Shown: in pieces, positions 9,006-18,226 of the stretch
Numbering within the stretch: the first letter of the stretch is position 1
Layout of the letters: each line of letters begins with the position of its first letter
Origin: Brachybacterium sp. P6-10-X1
GTDB taxonomy: Bacteria; Actinomycetota; Actinomycetes; Actinomycetales; Dermabacteraceae
Length of the DNA stretch: 64,000 nucleotides
Assembly: GCF_001969445.1 (NCBI RefSeq)
Contig: NZ_CP017297.1
Coordinates: 3,658,001 to 3,722,000 of the forward strand
Reading direction: 5' to 3'
Position numbers and translations under genes: made by a program
The notes under the pieces: generated by a model
Told to the model about the DNA's origin: nothing
Seen by the model: the letters and a program-made list of their open reading frames with translations, nothing else
Database searches by the model: none

Positions 9006-9826
9006 CGTCGGACCTCCTCGTGGGGACGGGCGGGGGTCGCAGCGCTCGCGGGAGTCGCGGCGGGCGCGGACGTCGCAGTGCTCGCGGTGGTCGCGGGGTT
9101 CGCGGTGGGGCGGGTGCCGCGCCATCGGTCGTAGGAGCCGTACTGGACGGGGCTCTCGAGCGGGGCGAGCCGGAGCGTCTCGACACCGTCGGTGACCTCG
9201 GCGGCGGGCCGACCGCGCCGGGCGCGCCGGGAATGCGCCGTGAACAGGTGGCCGTTGGAGAACTTGATCAGGTAGCGATCGGACATCGAGCGGATCACCA
9301 CCAGCGCCAGCAGGATCGAGAGCGTCTTGTCCGGGAGTTCTGACACGAACGACGAGGCGATCTGGGCGGGAAGCATCGGAATCCCGGCAGCGACCATGAC
9401 GGCGGCGATCAAGGACGAGCCGGTCGTGTTGAAGCCACCGAAGACCAGCATCCGGATGAGGACCACGCCCGCCACCGACAGGGCGATCACCAGTGCGATG
9501 GCGAGGGCTACGCCGACGGCCCGGCGGAACAGACCTCGCCGGGCCAGCCATCCGATCAGGGCGCCGGCCGCGGCGGCCTGCACTGTCCAGGGGAGGGTGG
9601 TGGGGTCGGTCGCGGAGACGAACGCCAGGCTGAGGAAGCCGGTGAGGGCGCCGACGAAGGGGCCCGCGAGCATGGCGACGAGGAAGGTGCCGATGGAGTC
9701 GAGGTACAGCGGCAGCTTCAGGGCGAGGGCGAGCGAGCCGCCCACGAAGTTGATGGCGATGGCGATCGGGATGATCAGGATCGCCATGAGGGAGAAGTCC
9801 TCCCTCACGCGTCGGGCGAGGGTCAT
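9002..9826 (-). CDS. ECF transporter substrate-binding (S) component
   Basis: 274 residues. The N-terminal 185 residues contain about six hydrophobic segments, including the LPLYLDSIGTFLVAMLAGP motif typical of S components of the ECF family; the last 85 residues are a soluble, Ala/Thr-rich tail. The start at 9826 has GGAGGAA upstream and removes a long arginine-rich upstream extension that is only a shadow of the nucleoside-hydrolase gene. S components bind substrate directly in the membrane. Because a nucleoside hydrolase and ribokinase are cotranscribed, a ribonucleoside or ribosylated compound is the most likely substrate, but this is inferred from context only. Confidence 0.82.
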   Translation of the reverse strand: MTLARRVREDFSLMAILIIPIAIAINFVGGSLALALKLPLYLDSIGTFLVAMLAGPFVGALTGFLSLAFVSATDPTTLPWTVQAAAAGALIGWLARRGLFRRAVGVALAIALVIALSVAGVVLIRMLVFGGFNTTGSSLIAAVMVAAGIPMLPAQIASSFVSELPDKTLSILLALVVIRSMSDRYLIKFSNGHLFTAHSRRARRGRPAAEVTDGVETLRLAPLESPVQYGSYDRWRGTRPTANPATTASTATSAPAATPASAATPARPHEEVRR

Positions 9827-10809
9827 CGTGTTCCTCCAACGGAGAGTTCGCGGTCGAGCACGTGGGCGATCTCCGCCGTGTGCTCGGGGAAGAGGGAGTA
9901 CAGGAGGGCGTCGAAGAAGCGGCGAGCATCCACGCTCGTCGCGACCAGCGCGTTCGGCTCCTGGTCCCGGTAGCGCGAGGTGCGCCAGACGACGGTCCGG
10001 CCGTCGCACACACCGGAAGTGGCGATCTCGACCCGGGCGGGGACCATGTCGATCAGGTCCGGGTCGATCAGATGGGCGAAGGCGAGCGGATCGCACAGCT
10101 CCGCACCCACCTCGCGGTACTTCCGCCAGTAGTGGTCCACGTACGTCGCGGTCACGTCGTGGAGGAAGCGGCCGGTGGTGCCGCCGAGCTGGCGGACCAG
10201 CTCACGGATCCCGGGGGACATGAACACCTGGCGGGTGGCGTCCAGCCCGATCATCTCGATCGGCGGGAAGCCGGCGGCGAAGACGACCTCCGCCGCCTCC
10301 GGGTCGTGGAGGACGTTGAACTCGGCCGACGGGGTCACGTTGCCGGTGAACTCGGCGCCGCCCATCATCACCAGGCGGCGCACACGCTGCGGGAACGTCG
10401 GATCGTGCTTCACGGCCAGGGCGAGGTTCGTCAGCGGGCCCAGCGCCAGGATCGTGATCCCGTCCGGGGCCGCGGCGGACTCCTCGAGGAGCACCTCCAC
10501 GGCACCACGGGGATCCGCCCATGGAGTCTCCGTGGCGTAGCCGGCATCGCCGAGGCCGTCGCCGCCGTGGGCGCGGGAGGCGGGCATCGGCCCCCGTGCG
10601 AGCGGACGGTCCGCGCCGCGGTGCAGGGGGACGTCGGTGCGATCGCAGAGCTCGAGCACGGTCGCGGCGTTGTGAGCGACGCGGTCGAGGCCGACGTTGC
10701 CGTCGACGGTCGTGATCCGGTCGACGACGATTTCGTCGGAGGCGAGGGCCATCATGAGGGCCAGCGCATCGTCGACGCCGGGATCGCAGTCGATGATCAG
10801 GTGTTCCAC
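9823..10809 (-). CDS. Inosine-uridine preferring nucleoside hydrolase family
   Basis: 328 residues, GTG start at 10809. The calcium-binding signature DCDPGVDDALAL is at residues 7-18, and MGGAEFTGNVTPSAEFN and a C-terminal DPLAFAH segment complete the active-site set of the IUNH family. These enzymes cleave the N-glycosidic bond of ribonucleosides to base and ribose. Overlap of ATGA with the S-component gene ties hydrolysis to uptake; the released ribose is the substrate of the ribokinase encoded immediately upstream. Confidence 0.92.
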   Translation of the reverse strand: MEHLIIDCDPGVDDALALMMALASDEIVVDRITTVDGNVGLDRVAHNAATVLELCDRTDVPLHRGADRPLARGPMPASRAHGGDGLGDAGYATETPWADPRGAVEVLLEESAAAPDGITILALGPLTNLALAVKHDPTFPQRVRRLVMMGGAEFTGNVTPSAEFNVLHDPEAAEVVFAAGFPPIEMIGLDATRQVFMSPGIRELVRQLGGTTGRFLHDVTATYVDHYWRKYREVGAELCDPLAFAHLIDPDLIDMVPARVEIATSGVCDGRTVVWRTSRYRDQEPNALVATSVDARRFFDALLYSLFPEHTAEIAHVLDRELSVGGTR

Positions 10810-10836
10810 GGGGAGAGGCTCCTGTCGGTGGCGGGG

Positions 10837-11730
10837 TCAGGCGGGGGAGAGGACGGCGCCGGTCGCGTCGGCGAAGGCGCCCGGGACGGTGCAGACGTGT
10901 GCGGCGGCGGCCGAGGCCTCCTCGCAGGCCGCACGCAGCGCCGTGCCGCGTGCCCGGGCGGCGGCGAGGGTGCCGACGAAGGCGTCGCCCGCCCCGGTGG
11001 TGTCGACGACGTCGACCGCGCCGGCGGGGACTGAGGCGGAGCCGTGCTCGTCGCAGAGCTCCGAGCCGGCGCCCCCGCGGGTGACCACGGCGGTGCAGCC
11101 GAAGCGCTCGAACAGGTCCCGGGCGGGGGAGCCCGAGGCGCCGCCCAGCAGCTCTCTCGCCTCCGACTCGTTGACGACGAGCAGGTCGACGTCGGCCAGG
11201 AGGTGGGCGACCGGTGCGGCGGGCGCGGCGTTGAGGACGGTCAGCGCTCCTGCCGCGCGACCGAGGCGCAGCGCGGTCGCGACCGTCTCGGTGGGCACCT
11301 CGAGCTGGCAGACCACGACGTCGCCGGGGCCGACAGCGGTGAGCTGCTGGGAGACCTGATCGGAGGTGAGCTGCGCGTTGGCGCCGGAGGAGACGATGAT
11401 CGAGTTCTCCCCGGCACCGTCGCGCTGGATCATCGCCTCACCGGTCGGAGCGGTGTCCAGCGATGCGACCGCCGCGGCGTCCAGCCCGGGGACGTCGGCC
11501 ATGGCCGCACGCAGCAGCGCGGCATTCTCGTCGGCACCGGTCGCGCCGATCATGCGGGTCGCACTGCCGTGCCGTGCCGCGGCGACGGCCTGGTTGAGGC
11601 CCTTGCCGCCGGGGGAGCGGGTGACGGCGCGGGCGAGGATCGTCTGACCGGGCTCCACGAGGTGCTCCACCTCGAACGTGGTGTCCACGTTCAGGGAGCC
11701 GACGACCCGTACCGTTCCTGCACTCTCCAA
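10837..11730 (-). CDS. rbsK: Ribokinase
   Basis: 297 residues, PfkB family. Seen: VVGSLNVD at the N terminus, the GGKGLNQA substrate/nucleotide motif (about 41-48), and the anion-hole DTTGAGDAFVG with catalytic Asp (about 240-250). It phosphorylates ribose at O5. The start is probably TTG 11730: an in-frame TGA lies three codons upstream, and later ATG/GTG codons would remove the first beta strand. AAGGAG lies about 10 bases upstream. First gene of the ten-gene operon; 27 bases separate it from the nucleoside hydrolase. Confidence 0.88.
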   Translation of the reverse strand: MESAGTVRVVGSLNVDTTFEVEHLVEPGQTILARAVTRSPGGKGLNQAVAAARHGSATRMIGATGADENAALLRAAMADVPGLDAAAVASLDTAPTGEAMIQRDGAGENSIIVSSGANAQLTSDQVSQQLTAVGPGDVVVCQLEVPTETVATALRLGRAAGALTVLNAAPAAPVAHLLADVDLLVVNESEARELLGGASGSPARDLFERFGCTAVVTRGGAGSELCDEHGSASVPAGAVDVVDTTGAGDAFVGTLAAARARGTALRAACEEASAAAAHVCTVPGAFADATGAVLSPA

Positions 11731-11868
11731 CGGTCTTCAGCTCCTTCGCCGACGGGGCGATGGAACGAGCTCCAGCGCCAGGTGATGTCAGGGGAGCCTA
11801 AGAGGCAGCGACGGCGGGGACCAGCGCAGAGAATCGGTGCCTGCCATCGATGGGATCGATGGGTCGGC

Positions 11869-12807
11869 TCAGTCCCTGGTCGGGTTGAGGGTGAGGTCTT
11901 GCGCGGCGCTGTCGATGAAGGCGCGGACCCGGCGGCTGAGCCGACGCCCGGCGGGGACGATCGCGGCGACCTCGAGGGCGGGGAAGTCGTCGGCCAGATC
12001 GAGCGCGACGTAGGGCGCGCCGTCGGCGGCCACCGGGTGGGGAGCCCGCTGGGTGAGGATCGAGTAGCCGAGCCCGTGGGCGACCAGGCCGCGCACCGAG
12101 TCGTAGCTGGAACTGCGGAAGGCAACGTTCGGCTCCGTACCCGTGCGGGTGAACAGGGAGCGGAAGTAGTCCGCGCTGGGTGGCGTGTCGAGCAGGATCA
12201 TGGGGTCGTCGATCAGTTCCGCGAGGCCGACGGTGTCCCGCCCGGCAAAGCGGTGGTCCGGCGGCAGCAGGAGGTACGGAGGGATACGCGCCAGCACCGT
12301 CGAAGAGAACCCTCTGTCCGCGAGCTCCCGGTCAAGGTGGTAGTCGTAGGCGATCGCGAGGTCGAGCCGGCCCGTGGAGAGCCAGGTGAGCAGATCGTCC
12401 TGGTGGCCCTCCTTGATATCCAGGGAGATGCGAGGGTGCTGCGTGGTGAACTCCGCGATCACCCGGGGCAGCAGCGAGGAGAGGATCGTGGGATAGCAGC
12501 CCACCACGATCGAGCCGGTCAGCTCGTGCTGGAGCCGGCCGGCATTGCGCTGCAGCGCATCGGCATCGCCGAGGAGCGCCCGTGCCTCGGCGAGCACGCG
12601 CTCGCCGTCCCGCGTGAGCGACAGGCCTCGGGCATGCCGGATGAACAGCTGCACGTCGAGCTGCCGCTCGAGCTCGCTGACCGCGGTCGAGAGCGCGGAC
12701 TGCGACAGGTGGATCCGCTCGGCGGCAGCGGTCAGGGAGCCCTCCTCCGCGACGACGGCGAAGTAGGCGAGCTGGCGAAGGGTGATGGAGGGCGGTGTCG
12801 GGGTCAT
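11869..12807 (-). CDS. LysR-family transcriptional regulator
   Basis: 312 residues. N-terminal winged HTH (TLRQLAYFAVVAEEGSLTAA, then LSQSALSTAVSELE) and a type-2 periplasmic-binding-like effector domain. It precedes the ribokinase/ECF operon on the same strand with 138 bases between, and is divergent from the EcsC-like gene. Position suggests that it controls the downstream catabolic operon in response to the imported compound or a metabolite, although LysR regulators more often act on divergent genes. ATG 12807 chosen as the first start before the HTH. Confidence 0.88.
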   Translation of the reverse strand: MTPTPPSITLRQLAYFAVVAEEGSLTAAAERIHLSQSALSTAVSELERQLDVQLFIRHARGLSLTRDGERVLAEARALLGDADALQRNAGRLQHELTGSIVVGCYPTILSSLLPRVIAEFTTQHPRISLDIKEGHQDDLLTWLSTGRLDLAIAYDYHLDRELADRGFSSTVLARIPPYLLLPPDHRFAGRDTVGLAELIDDPMILLDTPPSADYFRSLFTRTGTEPNVAFRSSSYDSVRGLVAHGLGYSILTQRAPHPVAADGAPYVALDLADDFPALEVAAIVPAGRRLSRRVRAFIDSAAQDLTLNPTRD

Positions 12808-12942
12808 GGGTACCAGTAACGCTGTGCTGTGGGTGTGAGGCAAGTAGTTGTCGTTGATAGCCCGGCCCAGTTGTCCCCGACGCGGATAGTCTGAGGCTGA
12901 CGCCCCGGCACCTGCTATGGGCCAGGACGAGAGAGCAGGGCG

Positions 12943-13971
12943 ATGGCAGAGGATGAAGCACAGAAGGCTGTGGAGGAGATCCTCGACGCCGAGGACGATG
13001 TCGTGGACGACCCCACGCCCGTCGTGGATTCTCTGCCTGAGTCCCAGAAGGGGGAGGCGGAGGAGTTCGCCCGCGAATTCCTCACGCGGGTCCTTCGACT
13101 GCGAGGAGTGAAGATCGACCGGGAGCACTTCCTGCGTGCTGAGTTGCACAAGCGTGGCATCGGCGATGCCACGATCGCCCGGGCCATCATGGAGAACCCT
13201 GCTGCCGCGAGTATCGAGCCCCGGATGCTCGATCGCATCGCCGCAGAGGTGGTCGAGTTCGAGACCCGGAAATCGACGGCGATGTCGTTCGCCGCAGGTC
13301 TCCCCGGCGGATTCGCGATGCTCGGAACGATCCCCGGTGACATCACCCAGTTCTACGTGCACGCCTTCCGCATCATGCAGAAGATTGCGTACCTGTACGG
13401 GTGGACGTCGTTCCTCGGGGACACGGACGAGATCGACGACGAGACCCTGGGCAAGCTCGCCGCGTTCCTCGGCGTGATGATGGGGGTCGGCGGGGCCTCC
13501 GCGACGGTCACGACCTTCGCAGCGAATGTGGCCCGCCCGGCGATCCAGAAGCAGATCACCGGGGTCGCTCTCACGAAGACCGCCTGGTACACGCCGATGA
13601 AGCAGGTGCTGCGGGTCATCGGCGTCAAGCTCACGAAGGACAGCTTCGCCAAGTCCGTCACGAAGGTCGTGCCGGTGGCGGGCGGCGTGCTCTCCGGAGG
13701 GCTCACCTACGCCACGCTGCGAGTGCAGTCCGGACGGCTCATCAGGCATCTGCGGGAGCTGCCGCCGCCCCACGTCGATGCCGAGGAGTACCTCCGCCTG
13801 CTGCACGTGGCCGATGACGAGGGCGATCCACGGATCGCGACACGGCATGCGGCCGACGCGGTGAAGGGCGCCGGTTCGGCCGCGAAGGATACGGCGGCCA
13901 AGGTGACAGGGCGGATCGGCGGCATGATTCCGCGCCGGGCGAAGAAGGAGCCGACGGGTGATGACGCCTGA
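12943..13971 (+). CDS. EcsC-family protein
   Basis: 342 residues. An acidic, helical N-terminal region (about 1-100) precedes the EcsC-like core with the segments AGLPGGFAMLGTIPGDITQ and FRIMQKIAYLYGW, rich in glycine and small hydrophobic residues that could associate with membranes. A lysine-rich tail follows. EcsC-like proteins are encoded near ABC exporters and in defence or stress islands; no enzymatic activity is known. It stands alone on the plus strand, convergent with the DUF262 operon. Confidence 0.75.
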   Translation: MAEDEAQKAVEEILDAEDDVVDDPTPVVDSLPESQKGEAEEFAREFLTRVLRLRGVKIDREHFLRAELHKRGIGDATIARAIMENPAAASIEPRMLDRIAAEVVEFETRKSTAMSFAAGLPGGFAMLGTIPGDITQFYVHAFRIMQKIAYLYGWTSFLGDTDEIDDETLGKLAAFLGVMMGVGGASATVTTFAANVARPAIQKQITGVALTKTAWYTPMKQVLRVIGVKLTKDSFAKSVTKVVPVAGGVLSGGLTYATLRVQSGRLIRHLRELPPPHVDAEEYLRLLHVADDEGDPRIATRHAADAVKGAGSAAKDTAAKVTGRIGGMIPRRAKKEPTGDDA

Positions 13972-13988
13972 CCGGCGGGTGTCAGGCG
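13965..13988. terminator. Possible bidirectional terminator hairpin
   Basis: Inverted repeat CGCCTGAC / GTCAGGCG with an 8-base loop, overlapping the stop codon of the EcsC-like gene and lying 22 bases beyond the stop of the convergent DUF262 gene. There is no T tract on either strand, so it is a candidate only. Confidence 0.4.
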
Positions 13989-14010
13989 CTGGCCGTCGCC
14001 TCGCGAGAGG

Positions 14011-16146
14011 TCACCCTTCGACGTCTTCCCGTGCTGCGGTTCGACGATTCTCCAGCAGGCGCAGGTAAGGCTCCTTGAGCGAGTTGAGTCGGCGGCCGTC
14101 GGGCAGGATCCAGAACTGCCATCCATTCGTCGCGCCGTGGCGCACGGACTGCCCTGCCCCTGACGGGCTGTCGAATACCTCGCCGTTCACTTGGAGACGG
14201 CCGTCGGCGAGCACGGTTGCGCTCGCGTCGTGCGGGGACCGGGCACGAAGTCGCGTGCCCTCGGCGACAAGTCCTACTGCGACAACATGGCGGAAGTCGA
14301 TCCATGAGGTTTCGGCCTCGCGGCTGGTGATGACCCGGGTCGCCGTATGGTTCTCCGGCACGGGCCAGGTGCGCAGGACCGCGCTGATGGCGTCTGCAGT
14401 GCGGCGTTCGATGCTTGCCTCTGTCCATTCCTCGGCGTCGCGGAGTTCACGGTTGATCAGCAGGACGTCATGCCTGGTCAGCGCCTCGCGCTTCCCCGAC
14501 CACGCACGGTTCGAGACGGATGAGTTCAACTGGGTGGTGAGCAAGGTGAGGTTCCCGAGTCGATGGACGTGCTCGTCCCGATCGATCTCTTCCTGCGCAG
14601 TGGCCACGGCCCAGTTCTGTCGCCATTGCTGGGGGAGGATGTGCTCGATGTTCATCGTGTCCCGGGGTACCCGGCCGCCGCTCCAGGAGCCTCGACCGGT
14701 GGTGTATCCGCGGGCGTCGTCCTCGATCGCCTCCAGGACCATGCGCAGCCGCGAGCGGGACACCGAGCGGTAGAGAGGTGCGGTGTGGAGAACACGCTCC
14801 ATCTCGTCATCAGTGGGCCAGTAGGTGGCCGGGGTCGACCACCGCATGAGCACCTCCTGGAGCGTGGAAGCGGCATCAGCGGGAGCGATCTCCTTCAGAT
14901 CGCGGATAAGCTGAGCGACCGACCTCGAGATGTCGCCGGCGGAGAGACCGAGGATCGCACGCCGGACCACCCAGCTCTCGAACCACGTCAGCGCCTCTTC
15001 AGCGATGTCTCGGGGAACGCCGTTGGCGGCGTCGAAGAGCCAGAGGACGAGGGGCGTCGTGGCTCGGGTGCCAGCTGCGAGCGACCGGTAGAAGAAGAGC
15101 TCGACAGTGCTGATGGCGCCCTCGCTCGCTGCCGCGGACGTCACCCACTCCTGGTACTCCACTGCACGGGAGTGGAGCGTCTCGACGATCTCTCGCACCG
15201 GCCTCGAGTTCTCGTACTCGAGCCAGTGCTTGAACCGGGCGAAGGTCGCGGGCGTGCGCACCTCCTCGCCCGTCTCTGCCACGAGCCAGTGGTTCAGGAA
15301 CAATGACACCTGGGGGAGGGTGAACCGCCCGAGTCTCACCTCCTTGGTCCAGAACGGTTCGTCGAACAGTCGCCAGTACTGCTCGTATGCTCGATGGATT
15401 TCCGCCCCTTCGGCATCGAGCTTTTGGAACACGAGGTTCTTCACCAGGTCTGCCTGAGTGAGCGGTGTGCCCCGGGCGTTCAGCGTCTCGAAGATCGATT
15501 GGGAGTCCTCATCGGTGTTGAGACTGATCACGACGATCTCGAAGCCGAAGCTCAGTGCCATGGCGAGTGCTGTCGCACGAGCGGCGAGATCGTCATCCGC
15601 TCCGTCGGCGAGCCATGAGGTGACGCGGTCGTAGAAGAACTGATGCGCTGCCAGGATCGGAGGCACAGGTGACTCCACGGTGACGTCGGCGTGCGCGTCC
15701 GTGAGCATCGCCTGCCGGAATGCCTGGGCGTCTCCGTTGGTGTGTCGAACCTTGAGGCGTTCTGCTCCGCTGAAGCCGAGTTCCTCGTCGTGCAGCGTGA
15801 GCTTCCGGAGGTTGGTCGCAGGGATCGGCTGACCAGCGTCCCGTAGAGCGATGCTCGCGGAGTTGAGAAGGAGCTGGATAGTGGTGAGTCGCTGCTGGCC
15901 GTCGATCAGGGAGTATTCGGCGGCGAACCCCATCTGGCCACGACTCTGCTGTATGACGACGGCCCCCAGGAAGTGGGTAGCGGACGGTGCCTGACCTCTC
16001 CGGAGCTCGACGAGCCGTTCGACGTCCTCCCACAGCGGCACCCACTGACGCTCCTCGGACCAGACATATGGACGTTGGAACAGGGGGATCACCAAAGTCT
16101 GCGTCAGCTGGAAGAGCTGGCCGGGTGACTGGACTCGTGTATCCAT
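14011..16146 (-). CDS. DUF262/DUF1524 (GmrSD-like) protein with C-terminal RAMA domain
   Basis: 711 residues, last gene of a three-gene DUF262 operon. N-terminal ParB-fold DUF262 domain with the nucleotide-contact motif IDGQQRLTT (81-89) and IPLFQRPYVW (19-28). DUF1524-type HNH nuclease at about 497-545: NIEHILP, then HRLGNLTLL and a following Asn (NSSVSN). The C-terminal 70 residues match the RAMA pattern (FDSPSGAG, NGWQFW, DGRRLNSL), a domain found in restriction systems and thought to recognise modified DNA. GmrSD proteins cut modified (glucosylated hydroxymethylcytosine) DNA in an NTP-dependent way. A type IV restriction role is inferred from these domains. Confidence 0.85.
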   Translation of the reverse strand: MDTRVQSPGQLFQLTQTLVIPLFQRPYVWSEERQWVPLWEDVERLVELRRGQAPSATHFLGAVVIQQSRGQMGFAAEYSLIDGQQRLTTIQLLLNSASIALRDAGQPIPATNLRKLTLHDEELGFSGAERLKVRHTNGDAQAFRQAMLTDAHADVTVESPVPPILAAHQFFYDRVTSWLADGADDDLAARATALAMALSFGFEIVVISLNTDEDSQSIFETLNARGTPLTQADLVKNLVFQKLDAEGAEIHRAYEQYWRLFDEPFWTKEVRLGRFTLPQVSLFLNHWLVAETGEEVRTPATFARFKHWLEYENSRPVREIVETLHSRAVEYQEWVTSAAASEGAISTVELFFYRSLAAGTRATTPLVLWLFDAANGVPRDIAEEALTWFESWVVRRAILGLSAGDISRSVAQLIRDLKEIAPADAASTLQEVLMRWSTPATYWPTDDEMERVLHTAPLYRSVSRSRLRMVLEAIEDDARGYTTGRGSWSGGRVPRDTMNIEHILPQQWRQNWAVATAQEEIDRDEHVHRLGNLTLLTTQLNSSVSNRAWSGKREALTRHDVLLINRELRDAEEWTEASIERRTADAISAVLRTWPVPENHTATRVITSREAETSWIDFRHVVAVGLVAEGTRLRARSPHDASATVLADGRLQVNGEVFDSPSGAGQSVRHGATNGWQFWILPDGRRLNSLKEPYLRLLENRRTAAREDVEG

Positions 16147-16155
16147 CCTTCGACC

Positions 16156-18225
16156 CTATGCGTTGTCGAGGTCTCCGGACCTCGGATCGTTCGTGGCTCT
16201 GAGCTCCGGTGGCTCCTGCCCGAGCGCCTGGAACAGCAGCGCCGACATGTCCTCGTGATGCTCCAGGATGTCGGCATCGGTCCAACTCCCCAGCAGGGCA
16301 CGCCGTGCCATGAGATCGAGCTTCACGCTCTGTCGTCGAGCGGCCTGGTTCTGCGCCTTGTGGACGGGCTGGTAGTTGCTGAACTTCGAGTTCGTGCTCA
16401 CCGTGACGAGCGCGAGATTGCCGAGGTAGTTGAGCAGCTTCCGGTCCTCGACGTGCTCTGCGGGAGAGGCATGCTCGGCGTCCTCGGAGCTGGGGGAGAA
16501 GTGTTCGATCGACGTGCGGTAGCTGAACGTGAAGTCCCACCGGTTCTCCCTCTCGACGAGCAGGTAGTCGAGATAGGTGAAGACGATCCGGGGGATCCCG
16601 AAGCCGAGCGGGAGCCCGTCGGGGCCGACCGAGTACATCTCCGGATCCGGATGCAGCGCTGCGTCGAGCCGCTCGAGCGCGTGCCGCTGGAGAACTCCGT
16701 ACAGCCCCTCCGCCGTGATGGCTTCGCCTCGATCTGCACGGTCCAGTGCGAAGCGCAGCGCTTCGGTGATCCAGTGCATCGTGCGGGGAGAGGTGTAGGT
16801 GATGCGCAGCGCGGATTGGAGAAGGAGTATTCGACGCTGCAGCGAACGCGGTCCGGCACCGCTTTCGTCGTTCGCGAGGGTCGGACGGTATCGGGGAGAG
16901 TAGCGCACCGTGCCGGTGCTGGAGGATTCACCGCGCACCACGCGGTAGAGCGACCAGCTGCCGGGCTCCTCGTCGCTCGTCGACTCGTGACCGGAGGTGA
17001 GGGTGGCGTCGCGTTTGAGCACGTACTTGTCGAAGAGCACGCGCAGGCGCAGCAAGTCAGTGGTGAAGCTACGGACCCACTCCTCGCGCTGGGCAGAGTC
17101 GAGGTCCTCGAGCCGCTGGGTGAAGCGCTCCACCAGCTGCTTGTCGTCGAGCTGCCGGTCCAGAGACGTCGTGTCGCCGGCCGGGGGCCGCACTGCGAGG
17201 ACGTGGAGCAGGAAAGTCGGGAAGGTGATCTGCGAGGTGAACCGCTCGCTGTCGCTCGTCTCGGTGAATTCTTGGACGGTCTCTGTGCGTGCGTAGAGCG
17301 TGATGGCCTCTCCCAGCTCCATCGCGGAGGACGGCGCGGCGCTGGTGGTGTCCGGGACCGATGCCGACGTCGAGGGGCGCTGAAGGACCAGCAGGTCCCG
17401 CAACTCGGCGAAGTCGTCGGTCGGCAGCTGTTCCCAGGTCTCTCCGAACACTGCTGCGCGCCAGGACGTGTCGCCGGCCGTGGCGGTCATGGTCACGTAG
17501 TGCTCCATGTCCGAGCACGCGGACCAGACATGGTTCAGCAGCGCCCTGTCACCGGGGTCCTGAAGACAGCGCAGCAGGCGGGCCTTCGCGATGTCGACGG
17601 GGCTGAGCTGAGCGCCGCGGGTGTTCATGATCTCGAAGTACTGGTTCAGATCAGTGGAACGGTCGATGGGCATCCGGATGATGAGCACCTCGGTAAGCAG
17701 GTAGTCGACGAAGCGGTTGTCGATCAGCTGCTGCCTCAGTACGGGATCGGAGAGCAGCTCGGTGATGATCACCTCCGCTCGTCGGATCCCGGAATCCTCG
17801 AGGTCGGATTCCGCGTCCCTGTCGGTGCTGCCTCCGCGCGCTACGCTGCGAAGCGCTGCCGTCGCCTTGTCGCGGGCCTCGTAGGTGAGCGGCTGCAGCG
17901 CGGTGGTCGGTGCGGGGAATCCGGGCGTGCGCCTCAGTACGGACAGCAGGATGTAGAGGGTCGTGAGTCGCTGTTGGCCATCGATCACGTCGAACGGATC
18001 ATCGAGGTTCTTCGGCGGGGCGACGACGAGATTCCCGAGGAAGTACTCCTTGGGCTCGGCCTGCCGGGCCTCGTCGAGCACATCCTGGATTAGTCGGTGG
18101 ATCTGCTCCTCACCCCAGGTGTAGTTCCGCTGGTACAGCGGGACGGAATAGTGATCGGCCGGATCGTTGAATAGTCGGCCGACGGGGATCGCCTGGACGT
18201 CGTGAGAGGTGAAGGTCTGCGTCAT
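16156..18225 (-). CDS. DUF262/DUF1524 (GmrSD-like) protein
   Basis: 689 residues, middle gene of the DUF262 operon. VPLYQRNYTW (28-37) and IDGQQRLTT (81-89) define the DUF262 domain; IEHFSP (about 572) with LGNLALVTV and NSKFSN forms a DUF1524-type HNH motif near the C terminus. No RAMA domain. The gap is 1 base to the upstream gene and 9 bases to the downstream gene, so the three are cotranscribed. The start at 18225 was chosen because the longer upstream reading is out of register with the family and lies over the neighbouring gene. Confidence 0.85.
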   Translation of the reverse strand: MTQTFTSHDVQAIPVGRLFNDPADHYSVPLYQRNYTWGEEQIHRLIQDVLDEARQAEPKEYFLGNLVVAPPKNLDDPFDVIDGQQRLTTLYILLSVLRRTPGFPAPTTALQPLTYEARDKATAALRSVARGGSTDRDAESDLEDSGIRRAEVIITELLSDPVLRQQLIDNRFVDYLLTEVLIIRMPIDRSTDLNQYFEIMNTRGAQLSPVDIAKARLLRCLQDPGDRALLNHVWSACSDMEHYVTMTATAGDTSWRAAVFGETWEQLPTDDFAELRDLLVLQRPSTSASVPDTTSAAPSSAMELGEAITLYARTETVQEFTETSDSERFTSQITFPTFLLHVLAVRPPAGDTTSLDRQLDDKQLVERFTQRLEDLDSAQREEWVRSFTTDLLRLRVLFDKYVLKRDATLTSGHESTSDEEPGSWSLYRVVRGESSSTGTVRYSPRYRPTLANDESGAGPRSLQRRILLLQSALRITYTSPRTMHWITEALRFALDRADRGEAITAEGLYGVLQRHALERLDAALHPDPEMYSVGPDGLPLGFGIPRIVFTYLDYLLVERENRWDFTFSYRTSIEHFSPSSEDAEHASPAEHVEDRKLLNYLGNLALVTVSTNSKFSNYQPVHKAQNQAARRQSVKLDLMARRALLGSWTDADILEHHEDMSALLFQALGQEPPELRATNDPRSGDLDNA

Positions 18226-18226
18226 G

